From positions 1 through 26,066 of the forward strand of contig CAKUUM010000036.1 in the NCBI GenBank assembly GCA_934692905.1: a stretch of 26,066 nucleotides of DNA, written 5' to 3'. Position 1 is the first letter of the stretch; each line of letters starts with the position of its first letter. Below, piece by piece: positions 8,437-14,597 of the stretch. This DNA comes from an uncultured Bacteroidales bacterium (lineage in GTDB: Bacteria > Bacteroidota > Bacteroidia > Bacteroidales > Paludibacteraceae). The translations under genes and the position numbers were made by a program. The notes under the pieces were generated by a model. That model ran no database searches. It was not told the DNA's origin and saw only the letters and a list, made by a program, of their open reading frames with translations.

Positions 8437-8919
8437 TCAGTGCCGTATGCGGCTCAGTGTCTCCTGCGAGATACCGAGATAAGAGGCAATATATTGCAGC
8501 GGCGCACGCTGTAGCACGTCGGGTTCGGTCTCTTGCAGTTCGTGGTAACGCTCTGCGGCACTCAGCACTTGGAACGAGTAGATCCGGTTGTTGAGTACGA
8601 TACATAACTCTTCCACCATCTTGCGGTTGATGGTGTTGATACACTCGTAGCGGTGGCACAACTCCTGCATGTCGCGGTTGGTGATGTAGAGGAAACGGCT
8701 GTCTTCGATACACTCCACCGTCTCGCACGAGGGCTGGTCGTTGTAGAGCGACGATATAGAGGCGGCAAAATCATTCTCGCCTGCAAACCAGATGGTTACC
8801 TGCTTCCCGCCGTGCTGATAGTAGGAGCGCACCATGCCCTGCTCCACAAGGAAACAACTGCTTGCCACCTGCCCCGTGCGGATGATGGTCTGCCCTTTGG
8901 CGCGCTGCAAAGCCTGCAC
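8437..8919 (-). CDS. Crp/Fnr-family transcription regulator, N-terminally broken
   Basis: 160 residues from a GTG start. The first part is a cyclic-nucleotide-binding-type beta roll (IIRTGQVASSCFLVEQGMVRSYYQHGGKQVTIWF, then FAASISSLYNDQPSCETVECIEDSRFLYI). A dimerisation helix follows, and a short helix-turn-helix at the end (LQYIASYLGISQETLSRIRH) ends where this Bacteroidetes subfamily usually ends. The family is normally about 190 residues and begins with a GTLTPEAEA-like stretch. That stretch is present just upstream in another frame (8920-8992), so the gene seems split by a one-base shift. Encoded immediately upstream of the efflux genes on the same strand, it is the likely local regulator. 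Confidence 0.7.
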   Translation of the reverse strand: MQALQRAKGQTIIRTGQVASSCFLVEQGMVRSYYQHGGKQVTIWFAGENDFAASISSLYNDQPSCETVECIEDSRFLYITNRDMQELCHRYECINTINRKMVEELCIVLNNRIYSFQVLSAAERYHELQETEPDVLQRAPLQYIASYLGISQETLSRIRH

Positions 8920-8992
8920 ACGCCTCCGCTTCCGCCGTCAGCGTCCCGTACCGTCGCATAAAATCCACATACAAATCCGTATTCATATTCAT
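8920..8992 (-). pseudogene. Out-of-frame N-terminus of the Crp/Fnr regulator
   Basis: Reading from ATG at 8992 gives MNMNTDLYVDFMRRYGTLTAEAEA, a typical start for this family, but in a frame shifted by one base from the body of the gene. Dropping one base near 8916-8922 (inside GCGTGTGCAGG on the minus strand) would join the halves as AEAWQALQRAKGQTI, which reads like an intact protein. The shift could be a real mutation or a sequencing error. Confidence 0.6.
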
Positions 8993-9032
8993 TATCTCTT
9001 GTTCCTTATTATTTATATGGTCTCGTTGTTAT

Positions 9033-9061
9033 CCCCTCCTTTGGAGGGGGTAGGGGAGGTC
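9033..9061. repeat. Palindromic CCCCTCCTT repeat, intergenic copy
   Basis: CCCCTCCTTT is followed by GGAGGGGG and TAGGGGAGGT, giving a hairpin and a third C/G arm. The same element is at 15433-15463 inside the TolC-type gene, where it has a longer perfect palindrome. It sits upstream of the Crp/Fnr-like gene. Confidence 0.75.
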
Positions 9062-9070
9062 TTCGCACAA

Positions 9071-9105
9071 AAAGAAGCCCATCTACGGGTAATAGATAGG
9101 CTTCT
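9071..9105 (-). terminator. Intrinsic terminator upstream of the Crp/Fnr-like gene
   Basis: The arms 9073-9085 and 9093-9105 pair with one mismatch (AGAAGCC with GGCTTCT as the base). On the minus strand they are followed by TTTTTGTG. No protein gene ends just before it; the only upstream signal is the promoter at 9305-9335. Confidence 0.7.
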
Positions 9106-9260
9106 GTACATGTTCGCTTTTTACCACGACTATAACCTCGAACAATCGCTCACGCGGACGGACGGGCTACGAACTTCCTCTTAGGAAATCATTTCCATGC
9201 ACCTATTTGTATAGATGTTATCTTATGTCTCCTCTCCTCAAAGCAACCACCTACTCAGGA

Positions 9261-9292
9261 AATTAATGGCTCATTCTTGGCAATTAATGTTC
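9261..9292. repeat. AATTA-N6 repeat, diverged copy
   Basis: AATTAATGGCT, then a 10-bp unit, then AATTAATGTT: a looser relative of the copies at 8331, 13538 and 22817. It lies just downstream of the minus-strand promoter at 9305-9335. Confidence 0.45.
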
Positions 9293-9304
9293 CTTTTCCG
9301 ACTG

Positions 9305-9335
9305 CAAAATTACTGCTTTTCCGCGACCCGACCAA
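9305..9335 (-). promoter_or_regulatory. Bacteroidetes-type promoter for the candidate small RNA
   Basis: On the minus strand: TTG at 9335-9333, a 20-bp spacer, TAATTTTG at 9312-9305. Spacing and boxes match the phylum pattern. The nearest downstream gene start is 8992, over 300 bp away, with a terminator in between. Confidence 0.65.
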
Positions 9336-9409
9336 ATCTCTATCCCCCGAAAAATGCCCACAAAATTCAAATTGTAAAATACCATTTAGCAAAATGGCAC
9401 TCACACAAA

Positions 9410-9440
9410 AAAGAGGTTGCTCAATACGGGCAACCTCTTT
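9410..9440 (-). terminator. Terminator of the aminotransferase gene
   Basis: An 11-bp perfect stem (9410-9420 with 9430-9440; AGAGGTTGC core) with a 9-nt loop, followed on the minus strand by a TTTTTTGTG tract. It lies 33 bp after the stop at 9473. Confidence 0.85.
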
Positions 9441-9472
9441 GCTTGATAATCTCTCTCCTGATGGGGGTATGA

Positions 9473-10792
9473 CTATTGGAAGTCTCTGTTGAAGGCAGCC
9501 AAACGGCGGTCCAGTTCCTCGAACTGGTCGTCGCGTATGCATGATGCGCAACCGCGCATACCCTCACGCTTGGCACCTGTGCTGCCGAGAGCGATAGCCG
9601 ATACACCGTAGTAAATCAGTTTGTTGAGCAGTTGTTCGCCCGTCCAGTCTTTGTATCCGAAAGTGAAGAAGAATCCGTCGCCTACCTCCTTGCCATCGGC
9701 ATCGAGGTCATACACCACATGGAACCCGTTGCGCACCATAATCTCTTTGATGGCGTGCGCACGCCGTGCGTATTCACGCGTATTCTCCACAAAATGTATC
9801 TTGCCCTGACATGCAGCACGGAACATCGCCGCCATAGCAAACTGCACGGAGTGCGTGACACCCGACGAGAGGCTGTAGAGGATGATGTACACGAAGTTAC
9901 GCAAGAACTGCCCGTCGTTGCCATAGCGCTCTGCCAATGCGGGGAAACAGCGGTGAGCCAGCGTCGGGTTCATTGCCACAATCGCACCACGTTGTCCCGC
10001 ATAGGAGAACATCTTGGAGCAGGAAATCATGTGTACGCAGTTGTTGGTATAGCGGCCGACGGACGGCTGGTAGGGCGGTTCGTAGGGCACACCGCGCTTC
10101 TCGCGGAAGTCCATGTTGAGGTAGGCCAAGTCCTCGATAACCAGCACATTATATTTGGTAGCCAGACGCCCTATAATCTCCAACTCGCGCTCTGTGAGGC
10201 ACATCCACGAGGGGTTGTTCGGGTTCGAGAACAGCATGGCTGCGATGCGTCCTGTCTGGAAATGACGTTCCAACTCATCCTCCAATGCCTCGCCGCGGAA
10301 GTCTGCCACGTCAAAGCAATCCACACGCACGCCGATGACCTTGCATTGCTGTTTCTGAACGGGGAAACAGGGGTCGATGAACAGCACCGTGTCGCGCTCC
10401 TTGTCAAGTTGCGACATGGTCAGGTTGAGGGCAAAAGCCGCCTGCATACTGCCCACCGTCGGCACGATACAGTCGTCCGGAATATCCAGTCCCACAAAGG
10501 CGCGTACAAACTCGCTGCCCCAGTGCTTGACCTCGGGAATACCCGTGATGACGGGGTAGTGTGCGGCATAGCCGTTGAGCAGTGCCTGATGCTCTGCCTC
10601 AATGCCGACTTGCTCGGCGGGGAGCCCGGGTTCGCCCAACTCCATGTGGATAAATTCTTCGCCCGTGGCGCGCTCAATGTCTTTGACTACGCCAACGAGT
10701 TGGCGGATAGACGCACTACCCAACTCGTGCGCGTTGCGCAGACCGAAATCAATACAGGTCTGGTCAACAAGTTGTTTGTCTAAAGGAAACAT
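9473..10792 (-). CDS. PLP-dependent class I/II aminotransferase
   Basis: A 439-residue fold-type I aminotransferase. The PLP site is clear: NPNNPSW (190-196), EDLAYLNMD with Asp221 and Tyr224 for the pyridine ring, Schiff-base Lys260 in SCSKMFSYAGQR, and phosphate-binding Arg268. A C-terminal Arg (about 420, in SCIRDD) fits the residue that holds the substrate carboxylate. It transfers amino groups between amino acids and 2-oxo acids in the cytoplasm; the exact substrate cannot be read from the sequence. It is transcribed alone, from the promoter at 10917-10947 to the terminator at 9410-9440. Confidence 0.92.
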   Translation of the reverse strand: MFPLDKQLVDQTCIDFGLRNAHELGSASIRQLVGVVKDIERATGEEFIHMELGEPGLPAEQVGIEAEHQALLNGYAAHYPVITGIPEVKHWGSEFVRAFVGLDIPDDCIVPTVGSMQAAFALNLTMSQLDKERDTVLFIDPCFPVQKQQCKVIGVRVDCFDVADFRGEALEDELERHFQTGRIAAMLFSNPNNPSWMCLTERELEIIGRLATKYNVLVIEDLAYLNMDFREKRGVPYEPPYQPSVGRYTNNCVHMISCSKMFSYAGQRGAIVAMNPTLAHRCFPALAERYGNDGQFLRNFVYIILYSLSSGVTHSVQFAMAAMFRAACQGKIHFVENTREYARRAHAIKEIMVRNGFHVVYDLDADGKEVGDGFFFTFGYKDWTGEQLLNKLIYYGVSAIALGSTGAKREGMRGCASCIRDDQFEELDRRLAAFNRDFQ

Positions 10793-10916
10793 AGGTATCA
10801 GTATTTAAGTTATTATGCTTGTTGTTGTATCCGCGACTCTCCCAATCGTTCGCCTCCTCCTTCAAATCGCTTTCCCACGTCTTTTTTCAAATCATTTCCC
10901 CAATCAAAATTCCCCG

Positions 10917-10947
10917 CAAAGGTAACATTTTAATTTGATTTTTGCAA
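10917..10947 (-). promoter_or_regulatory. Promoter of the aminotransferase gene
   Basis: On the minus strand: TTG at 10947-10945, about 20 bp, TACCTTTG at 10924-10917. The start codon is about 120 bp downstream, leaving a fairly long leader. Confidence 0.75.
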
Positions 10948-10993
10948 GGGAGAGTGTGTATTTTTTTAGTACAACCTCGTGCTTTTGTCGGGC

Positions 10994-11086
10994 TAAGTGT
11001 ATGAGATTAGTATGTGATTAGTATGTGGTTAGTATGAGATTAGTATGTGATTCCGCCGACCTTGCCGTGATGATACCGTGAGGATG
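10994..11086. repeat. 11-bp tandem arrays upstream of the aminotransferase
   Basis: Four units at 11007-11050 (TTAGTATGTGA, TTAGTATGTGG, TTAGTATGAGA, TTAGTATGTGA), preceded by a degenerate unit from 10994. A second pair follows at 11065-11086 (CCGTGATGATA, CCGTGAGGATG). The remainder of the 456-bp gap holds the promoter at 10917 and the gmk terminator; I see no gene in it. Confidence 0.85.
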
Positions 11087-11142
11087 CTGAATGTACACAA
11101 TGTCCCCGTGAGCGTCGTCATGTGCTCTCTGCGCAGACAAAC

Positions 11143-11175
11143 AAAAAGGCGCGGCACTCCCTTGTGCCACGCCTT
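11143..11175 (-). terminator. Terminator of gmk
   Basis: A strong GC stem (AAGGCG/CGCCTT and GGCAC/GTGCC with one mismatch), followed on the minus strand by TTTTTGTTTG. It lies about 75 bp after the stop at 11249. Confidence 0.85.
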
Positions 11176-11248
11176 CTATCCTGTCGTGTATCTGCTACGC
11201 GCTCATTGCCCTTGTATTTCCCGCCGATGCTTGCACATGCCGCATCGG

Positions 11249-11812
11249 TTATTCTGACCTCCCCAAAAAGTTCCCGACCACATTATCTAATTGTTGTTCA
11301 GCCTTTTGCAGTTCGTCGTTCACTATCACCACGTCAAATTGCGGCTTGTAGGTCAGTTCCTCTTCGGCTTTGGCAAGGCGTTCCTCAATCTTCTCCGGAC
11401 TATCCGTAGCCCTGCCCACGAGTCTGCGACGCAACTCCTCCACACTTGGCGGTGCCACAAAGATAGACAACGCTTTGTCTCCGAACAGCCGCTTGAGGTT
11501 TGCGCCGCCTTTCACATCCACATCAAACACCACATGGTGATGCTTTGCCTCAATGCGCTCAATCTCCGACTGCAACGTGCCGTAGTAGGTGCCGCTGTAC
11601 ACCTGTTGCCATTCCACAAGTTTGTCTTCCTTAATCAGTTGTTCAAACTCTTGGTTACTAATGAAATAGTACTCTTTTCCGTTCACTTCCTGCCCGCGCG
11701 GTGCACGTGTCGTCGCACTGATGGAGAACTCCAAATCATCTCTTTTGCGCAGCAAATAATTCACCAATGTACTCTTCCCGCTCCCGCTCGGCGCCCCAAA
11801 TATAAGAATCAT
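11249..11812 (-). CDS. gmk: Guanylate kinase
   Basis: 187 residues. It phosphorylates GMP (and dGMP) to GDP with ATP in the cytoplasm, a required step of purine nucleotide synthesis. The P-loop GAPSGSGKST is at residues 6-15. The GMP-binding stretch SATTRAPRGQEVNGKEYYF has Arg36, Arg39 and two Tyr near 48-49. The lid and ATP-side region ELRRRLVGRATDSPEKIEERL are intact. Only four bases separate its ATG from the left inverted repeat of the four-helix-bundle element, so its ribosome-binding region lies inside that repeat. yicC, its common neighbour in other bacteria, is upstream beyond the element. Confidence 0.97.
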   Translation of the reverse strand: MILIFGAPSGSGKSTLVNYLLRKRDDLEFSISATTRAPRGQEVNGKEYYFISNQEFEQLIKEDKLVEWQQVYSGTYYGTLQSEIERIEAKHHHVVFDVDVKGGANLKRLFGDKALSIFVAPPSVEELRRRLVGRATDSPEKIEERLAKAEEELTYKPQFDVVIVNDELQKAEQQLDNVVGNFLGRSE

Positions 11813-11816
11813 ATTA

Positions 11817-11848
11817 TTTACGATTTAACAATTTACAATGTACGATTT
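11817..11848. repeat. Left inverted repeat of the four-helix-bundle element
   Basis: A 32-bp sequence with units of 7, 8, 7 and 7 bases plus TTT (TTTACGA, TTTAACAA, TTTACAA, TGTACGA). Its reverse complement matches 12489-12520 at 28 of 32 positions by my alignment. It also matches 22109-22140 closely in direct orientation. Confidence 0.8.
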
Positions 11849-11885
11849 TCTTTTATTTACGATGTGCCTATGCTTTGTCGTTTTA

Positions 11886-12272
11886 CTATTTACGGATTGC
11901 ACGGTCTCTATCTTCTGCATCCAATCGCTCTTTCATGGACACGATGGACTTTGAGATTATTTTTCTTAGTTCGACACTTTCTTCATAAAGAGGTTTAATA
12001 CGTTCTTTTTCAAGCATTTCCGAGTCTATTATGATACTCAGCCAATGGGTTGTCTCATCTATTTCCTCTTCCACCATCTTGAGTTTGTTAAGGAAGTCTT
12101 TACCCGATTTAGCGATGCACGCAGCCCTGTAGTTGGCGGCAGGCGATGTACCGGAACGGATTATTTGTCGTGCAATAGCATTACCCGCTATGGTATTCGG
12201 CATGCTATCTACCATTTTGATAATGCGCAGCGAGAATTTCCGGAATCGTTCTTTCAGTTCTTCCTTATCCAT
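11886..12272 (-). CDS. Four-helix-bundle protein (S23/IVS-Avd-like)
   Basis: 128 residues, almost all helical, of the family first seen in 23S rRNA intervening sequences and related to the Avd accessory protein of diversity-generating retroelements. Typical phrases are RIIKMVDSMPNTIAGNAIARQIIRSGTSPAANYRAACIAKSGKDFLNKLKMVEEEIDETTHWL. The pentameric bundle has a basic surface and is thought to bind nucleic acid; its role outside retroelements is unknown. No reverse transcriptase or template/variable repeat is visible here. The gene sits between yicC and gmk and is enclosed by inverted repeats, with an 88-bp tandem array on its upstream side, which suggests it arrived with them. It has no clear promoter of its own. 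Confidence 0.88.
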   Translation of the reverse strand: MDKEELKERFRKFSLRIIKMVDSMPNTIAGNAIARQIIRSGTSPAANYRAACIAKSGKDFLNKLKMVEEEIDETTHWLSIIIDSEMLEKERIKPLYEESVELRKIISKSIVSMKERLDAEDRDRAIRK

Positions 12273-12308
12273 ATACAGAGCAAATAATCAAATTATCCAC
12301 AAATCATC

Positions 12309-12521
12309 AAATAAATCGTACATCGTAAATTCGTAAATCGTACATCATCAACGTTTCAGTAATCAGTGGAAAATTGTCAAATATCCTCAAATCACCAAAT
12401 AAATCGTACTTTGTCAATTCGTAAATCGTACATCATCAACGTTTCAGTAATCAGTGGAAAATTGTTAAATATCCTCAAATCACCAAATAAATCGTACATC
12501 GTAAATTCGTAAATCGTACAT
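12309..12521. repeat. 88-bp tandem array with right inverted repeats
   Basis: Units start at 12309, 12397 and 12485, so the period is exactly 88 bp; two units are complete and the third stops after 37 bp. Each begins AAATAAATCGTAC and contains a 32-bp copy of the inverted repeat (12313-12344, 12401-12432, 12489-12520). The inter-copy part contains GTTTCAGTAATCAGTGG. Units 1 and 3 are nearly the same; unit 2 has a few changes. The sequence abuts the hairpin at the end of yicC. Confidence 0.9.
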
Positions 12522-12523
12522 AA

Positions 12524-12549
12524 GAACGTGCTGTTTCTACAGCACGTTC
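12524..12549 (-). terminator. Hairpin overlapping the end of yicC
   Basis: An 11-bp perfect stem (12524-12534 with 12539-12549) around a 4-nt loop. It includes the last codons and stop of yicC. No strong T tract follows on the minus strand, so it may slow or end transcription, or protect the mRNA end. Confidence 0.55.
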
Positions 12550-13457
12550 AAGACCTGCTCCTTAATCTGTTCGAGGATATCCTTCATCTTCACCACGATA
12601 ATCTGCATCTCACTCTGGTTGCTCTTGCTGCCAAGCGTATTGATTTCGCGACCCATCTCTTGTGCGATGAAACCGAGTTTCTTACCCACACCCGCACCCT
12701 CGCAGTCCATTGTCTCACGGAAATAGCGGAGGTGGTTGGTCAGACGCACTTTCTCTTCCGTAACGTCCAGTTTCTCAAGGTAATATATCATCTCTTGTTC
12801 CAGCCGGTTTTGGTCAATGGCTTGCTTGGTCTGCGCGCTCAGTTTGTCAAGGTTTGCCTCAAGGTGTTGCCGTATTTTCTCAACGCGCCCTTTCTCAAAG
12901 GGCTCCACTTCCGCCAGCAATGCCTGAATGCCGTCCAACTTCTCCGTGAACATCCGTTGCAGCGCGGCACCCTCTTGCACACGGAACGCCGTAAACGCCT
13001 CAATCGCCTGATTGATAGTGCCTAACACGATATGCCAGTCGTCATCGCTAATCGTGCTGCCCTCCGACGGCTTCATCACATCGGGTATGCGCATGATGGT
13101 GTCGGTCAAACCTGTGTTGTCCGTGATGCCGAGTTCCTGATGCAACGCCGTCAGTTCGCGATAGTAGTAGGCAAACGCCTCGTGGTTGATGGGCGTAAAC
13201 GTGCTGTCCTCACGCGCCGTGCTGCTGTCCGTGGAGGCTTGGTAATAGATATTCAAATCCACCTTACCGCGTTCCAACCGCTGTCCGATAAGGCTGCGAA
13301 TCTCCAACTCTTTGTCTTTCAACTGCGGCGCGATACGTACACTTAGGTCCATCGACTTGGAGTTGAGACTACGTATTTCCACTACCAATTTCTTGTCGCT
13401 ATCCGAAGATAATGTCTGGCTTTCGGCTTTGCCATAACCGGTCATCGACTGTATCAT
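12537..13457 (-). CDS. yicC: YicC family endoribonuclease
   Basis: 306 residues, close to the family's usual length. The N-terminal YicC domain opens with MIQSMTGYGKAES and SLNSKSMDLSVRIAP. The C-terminal DUF1732-type end has HLRYFRETMDCEGAGVGKKLGFIAQEMGREINTLGSKSNQ, with the acidic and His/Glu residues thought to hold a metal. E. coli YicC is reported to be an endoribonuclease acting on small RNA; its role in Bacteroidetes is not settled. It is often encoded directly before gmk, and here that pair is split by the four-helix-bundle element. No promoter was found in the gap before it, so it may be read through from the lipoprotein genes upstream. Confidence 0.93.
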   Translation of the reverse strand: MIQSMTGYGKAESQTLSSDSDKKLVVEIRSLNSKSMDLSVRIAPQLKDKELEIRSLIGQRLERGKVDLNIYYQASTDSSTAREDSTFTPINHEAFAYYYRELTALHQELGITDNTGLTDTIMRIPDVMKPSEGSTISDDDWHIVLGTINQAIEAFTAFRVQEGAALQRMFTEKLDGIQALLAEVEPFEKGRVEKIRQHLEANLDKLSAQTKQAIDQNRLEQEMIYYLEKLDVTEEKVRLTNHLRYFRETMDCEGAGVGKKLGFIAQEMGREINTLGSKSNQSEMQIIVVKMKDILEQIKEQVLNVL

Positions 13458-13537
13458 CTTTGCTTTTTCTTCTATATGCTTGCTCTATCTTCTCCCCATT
13501 GCCGCGGCACACACAAGGCACCCCATACAACAGGAAA

Positions 13538-13572
13538 AATTAATGGTCAATTATATGGTAATTATATGTTCT
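13538..13572. repeat. AATTA-N6 repeat, copy B
   Basis: Three 11-bp units (AATTAATGGTC, AATTATATGGT, AATTATATGTT). It nearly matches 8331-8366 and 22817-22850, and shares the preceding GGAAAA with the latter. It overlaps the stop of the lipoprotein gene at 13562. Confidence 0.75.
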
Positions 13573-14005
13573 TCTTCAGTTGCACATCCTGTTTGAATGT
13601 CTGTTCGCCTTGGTCGAAGACCGATACGCCCTCTTTCCACGGCACTTCCACTTTCACGGAGTCTGCCTTGTACTCGCCGCTGGGGTCTGTTACCACAATA
13701 TTCAGACTGTCAGTCGGATAGCCCGTGTAATCCGCTGCATACCGCCCCTTGTTGTCTGTGCGAAGGGTGTCGGTGATGGGGTAATTCTTGTAGCCCTTCA
13801 CCACGACCTGTACATCTTGCACGGGCTTATGCTTCTCGCCGGTCACCGTACCCGATACCTTGTAGGTAGCAGTCGGCACCCCATACAGGCACACAACCTG
13901 ATTCTCCACTGCCGCTGCCCGTTTGCTCCCGCATCCGAACAACGCCAATACCGCACCCAGCAGCACATTCACTCGTGCCAATATCCGTAACCTTACTTTC
14001 TTCAT
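13562..14005 (-). CDS. rSAM/lipoprotein-system putative lipoprotein, copy 2
   Basis: 147 residues. The signal MKKVRLRILARVNVLLGAVLALFGC has lipobox LFGC and Cys25. The family marker CLYGVPTATYKVSGTVT follows, then a carboxypeptidase-regulatory-like beta fold (PVQDVQVVVKGY, TDTLRTDNKGRYAADYTGYPTDSLNIVVTD). This family in Bacteroidetes is usually encoded beside a radical SAM/SPASM enzyme thought to act on it; none is in this window. The start codon overlaps the stop of the upstream paralogue as ATGA, so the two are probably translationally coupled. The mature protein should be anchored on the periplasmic or outer face. Confidence 0.82.
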   Translation of the reverse strand: MKKVRLRILARVNVLLGAVLALFGCGSKRAAAVENQVVCLYGVPTATYKVSGTVTGEKHKPVQDVQVVVKGYKNYPITDTLRTDNKGRYAADYTGYPTDSLNIVVTDPSGEYKADSVKVEVPWKEGVSVFDQGEQTFKQDVQLKKNI

Positions 14006-14439
14006 TTTGTATCCTCCGTATTCTTTTTCAATTGCATATTTACCTCGAACTCACACTCACCCGCGCACCATTCTTCCTTACTCTTTTTCCATTTCACTAT
14101 CACTTGTGTAGAGTCCTCTCGGTACACCTGCGTAGTATCTGTAAACACCACATTCAGTGTGTCGCGTGGGAAACCGTAAATGGTATCGCAATACTGCCCA
14201 TTGGTATCTGTCTGTATATCAGGATAATGTGTACGTTCATTAGCATATCCTTTCACAGTCACATGAATATCCTTCAAAGGCTGCTCTTCTTCATTGACTA
14301 CTTTCCCCTTAAATATATAGGTCGCCGATGGCGTCCCATACAAACACACCATACCACCGCCCTCACAGCCACACAATGCCAATACTGCGCCCAGCAGCAC
14401 GTTGATTTGTGCCAACACTCTATGTTTCAACCGTTTCAT
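14002..14439 (-). CDS. rSAM/lipoprotein-system putative lipoprotein, copy 1
   Basis: 145 residues and a clear paralogue of the next gene: the signal region NVLLGAVLALCGC (Cys25) is nearly identical and the marker CLYGTPSATYIFKGKV follows at once. Its beta-fold part matches in pattern (PLKDIHVTVKGYA, QTDTNGQYCDTIYGFPRDTLNVVFTD). Unlike copy 2 it has extra cysteines (NGQYCDT and EWCAGEC). The promoter at 14480-14510 lies close upstream. The function of the family is unknown; the association with radical SAM enzymes is family knowledge, and no such enzyme is seen here. Confidence 0.82.
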   Translation of the reverse strand: MKRLKHRVLAQINVLLGAVLALCGCEGGGMVCLYGTPSATYIFKGKVVNEEEQPLKDIHVTVKGYANERTHYPDIQTDTNGQYCDTIYGFPRDTLNVVFTDTTQVYREDSTQVIVKWKKSKEEWCAGECEFEVNMQLKKNTEDTK

Positions 14440-14479
14440 TGCTTTGCCTCTTTATTTATATAAGTTCCCTAAAAGTTTG

Positions 14480-14510
14480 CAAAGATAGCCAAAAAACTAC
14501 ATATCTCCAA
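14480..14510 (-). promoter_or_regulatory. Promoter of the lipoprotein pair
   Basis: On the minus strand: TTG at 14510-14508, 20 bp, TATCTTTG at 14487-14480. The start codon is about 40 bp downstream. It diverges from the tolC promoter at 14547-14577. Confidence 0.8.
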
Positions 14511-14546
14511 ATATCGGCTTATTTTTACACTTTTGTAAGTACTCTC

Positions 14547-14577
14547 TTGCACGTGTCGTAAAAAAGCAGTACTTTTG
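14547..14577 (+). promoter_or_regulatory. Promoter of the TolC-type gene
   Basis: TTG at 14547-14549, 20-bp spacer, TACTTTTG at 14570-14577. The start codon at 14598 is 20 bp downstream, so the leader is very short. Confidence 0.8.
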
Positions 14578-14597
14578 CGCCGTCAAACGAAAACAAT

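Larger units (their letters stand above)
9071..9298 (-). ncRNA. Candidate small RNA or structured leader
   Basis: A consensus promoter (9305-9335) and a terminator (9071-9105) on the minus strand enclose about 225 bases without a plausible reading frame; the few ATGs are followed at once by stops. Internal hairpins can be drawn, for example TGTTCG with CGAACA near 9113-9146. The transcript would end before the Crp/Fnr-like gene, so it could be a free RNA or an attenuated leader of that gene. It does not match the sequence signatures of tmRNA, RNase P RNA or SRP RNA that I know; 6S RNA cannot be excluded by eye. Confidence 0.35.

Noticed and set aside
9071..9298. RNase P RNA or tmRNA
   Set aside because: GAGGAAGTTC and ACAGAAG fragments look faintly like RNase P RNA ends, but the distance is far too short. 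The tmRNA ends are absent.
9632..10783. Plus-strand open frame of 383 codons
   Set aside because: Antisense shadow of the aminotransferase gene, which has all its catalytic residues and its own promoter and terminator.
11886..12272. Diversity-generating retroelement around the Avd-like gene
   Set aside because: No reverse transcriptase and no template/variable repeat pair with adenine-directed differences is visible nearby.
12309..12521. Tandem repeat as a CRISPR array
   Set aside because: The repeats are continuous 88-bp units without unique spacers, and no cas gene is present.
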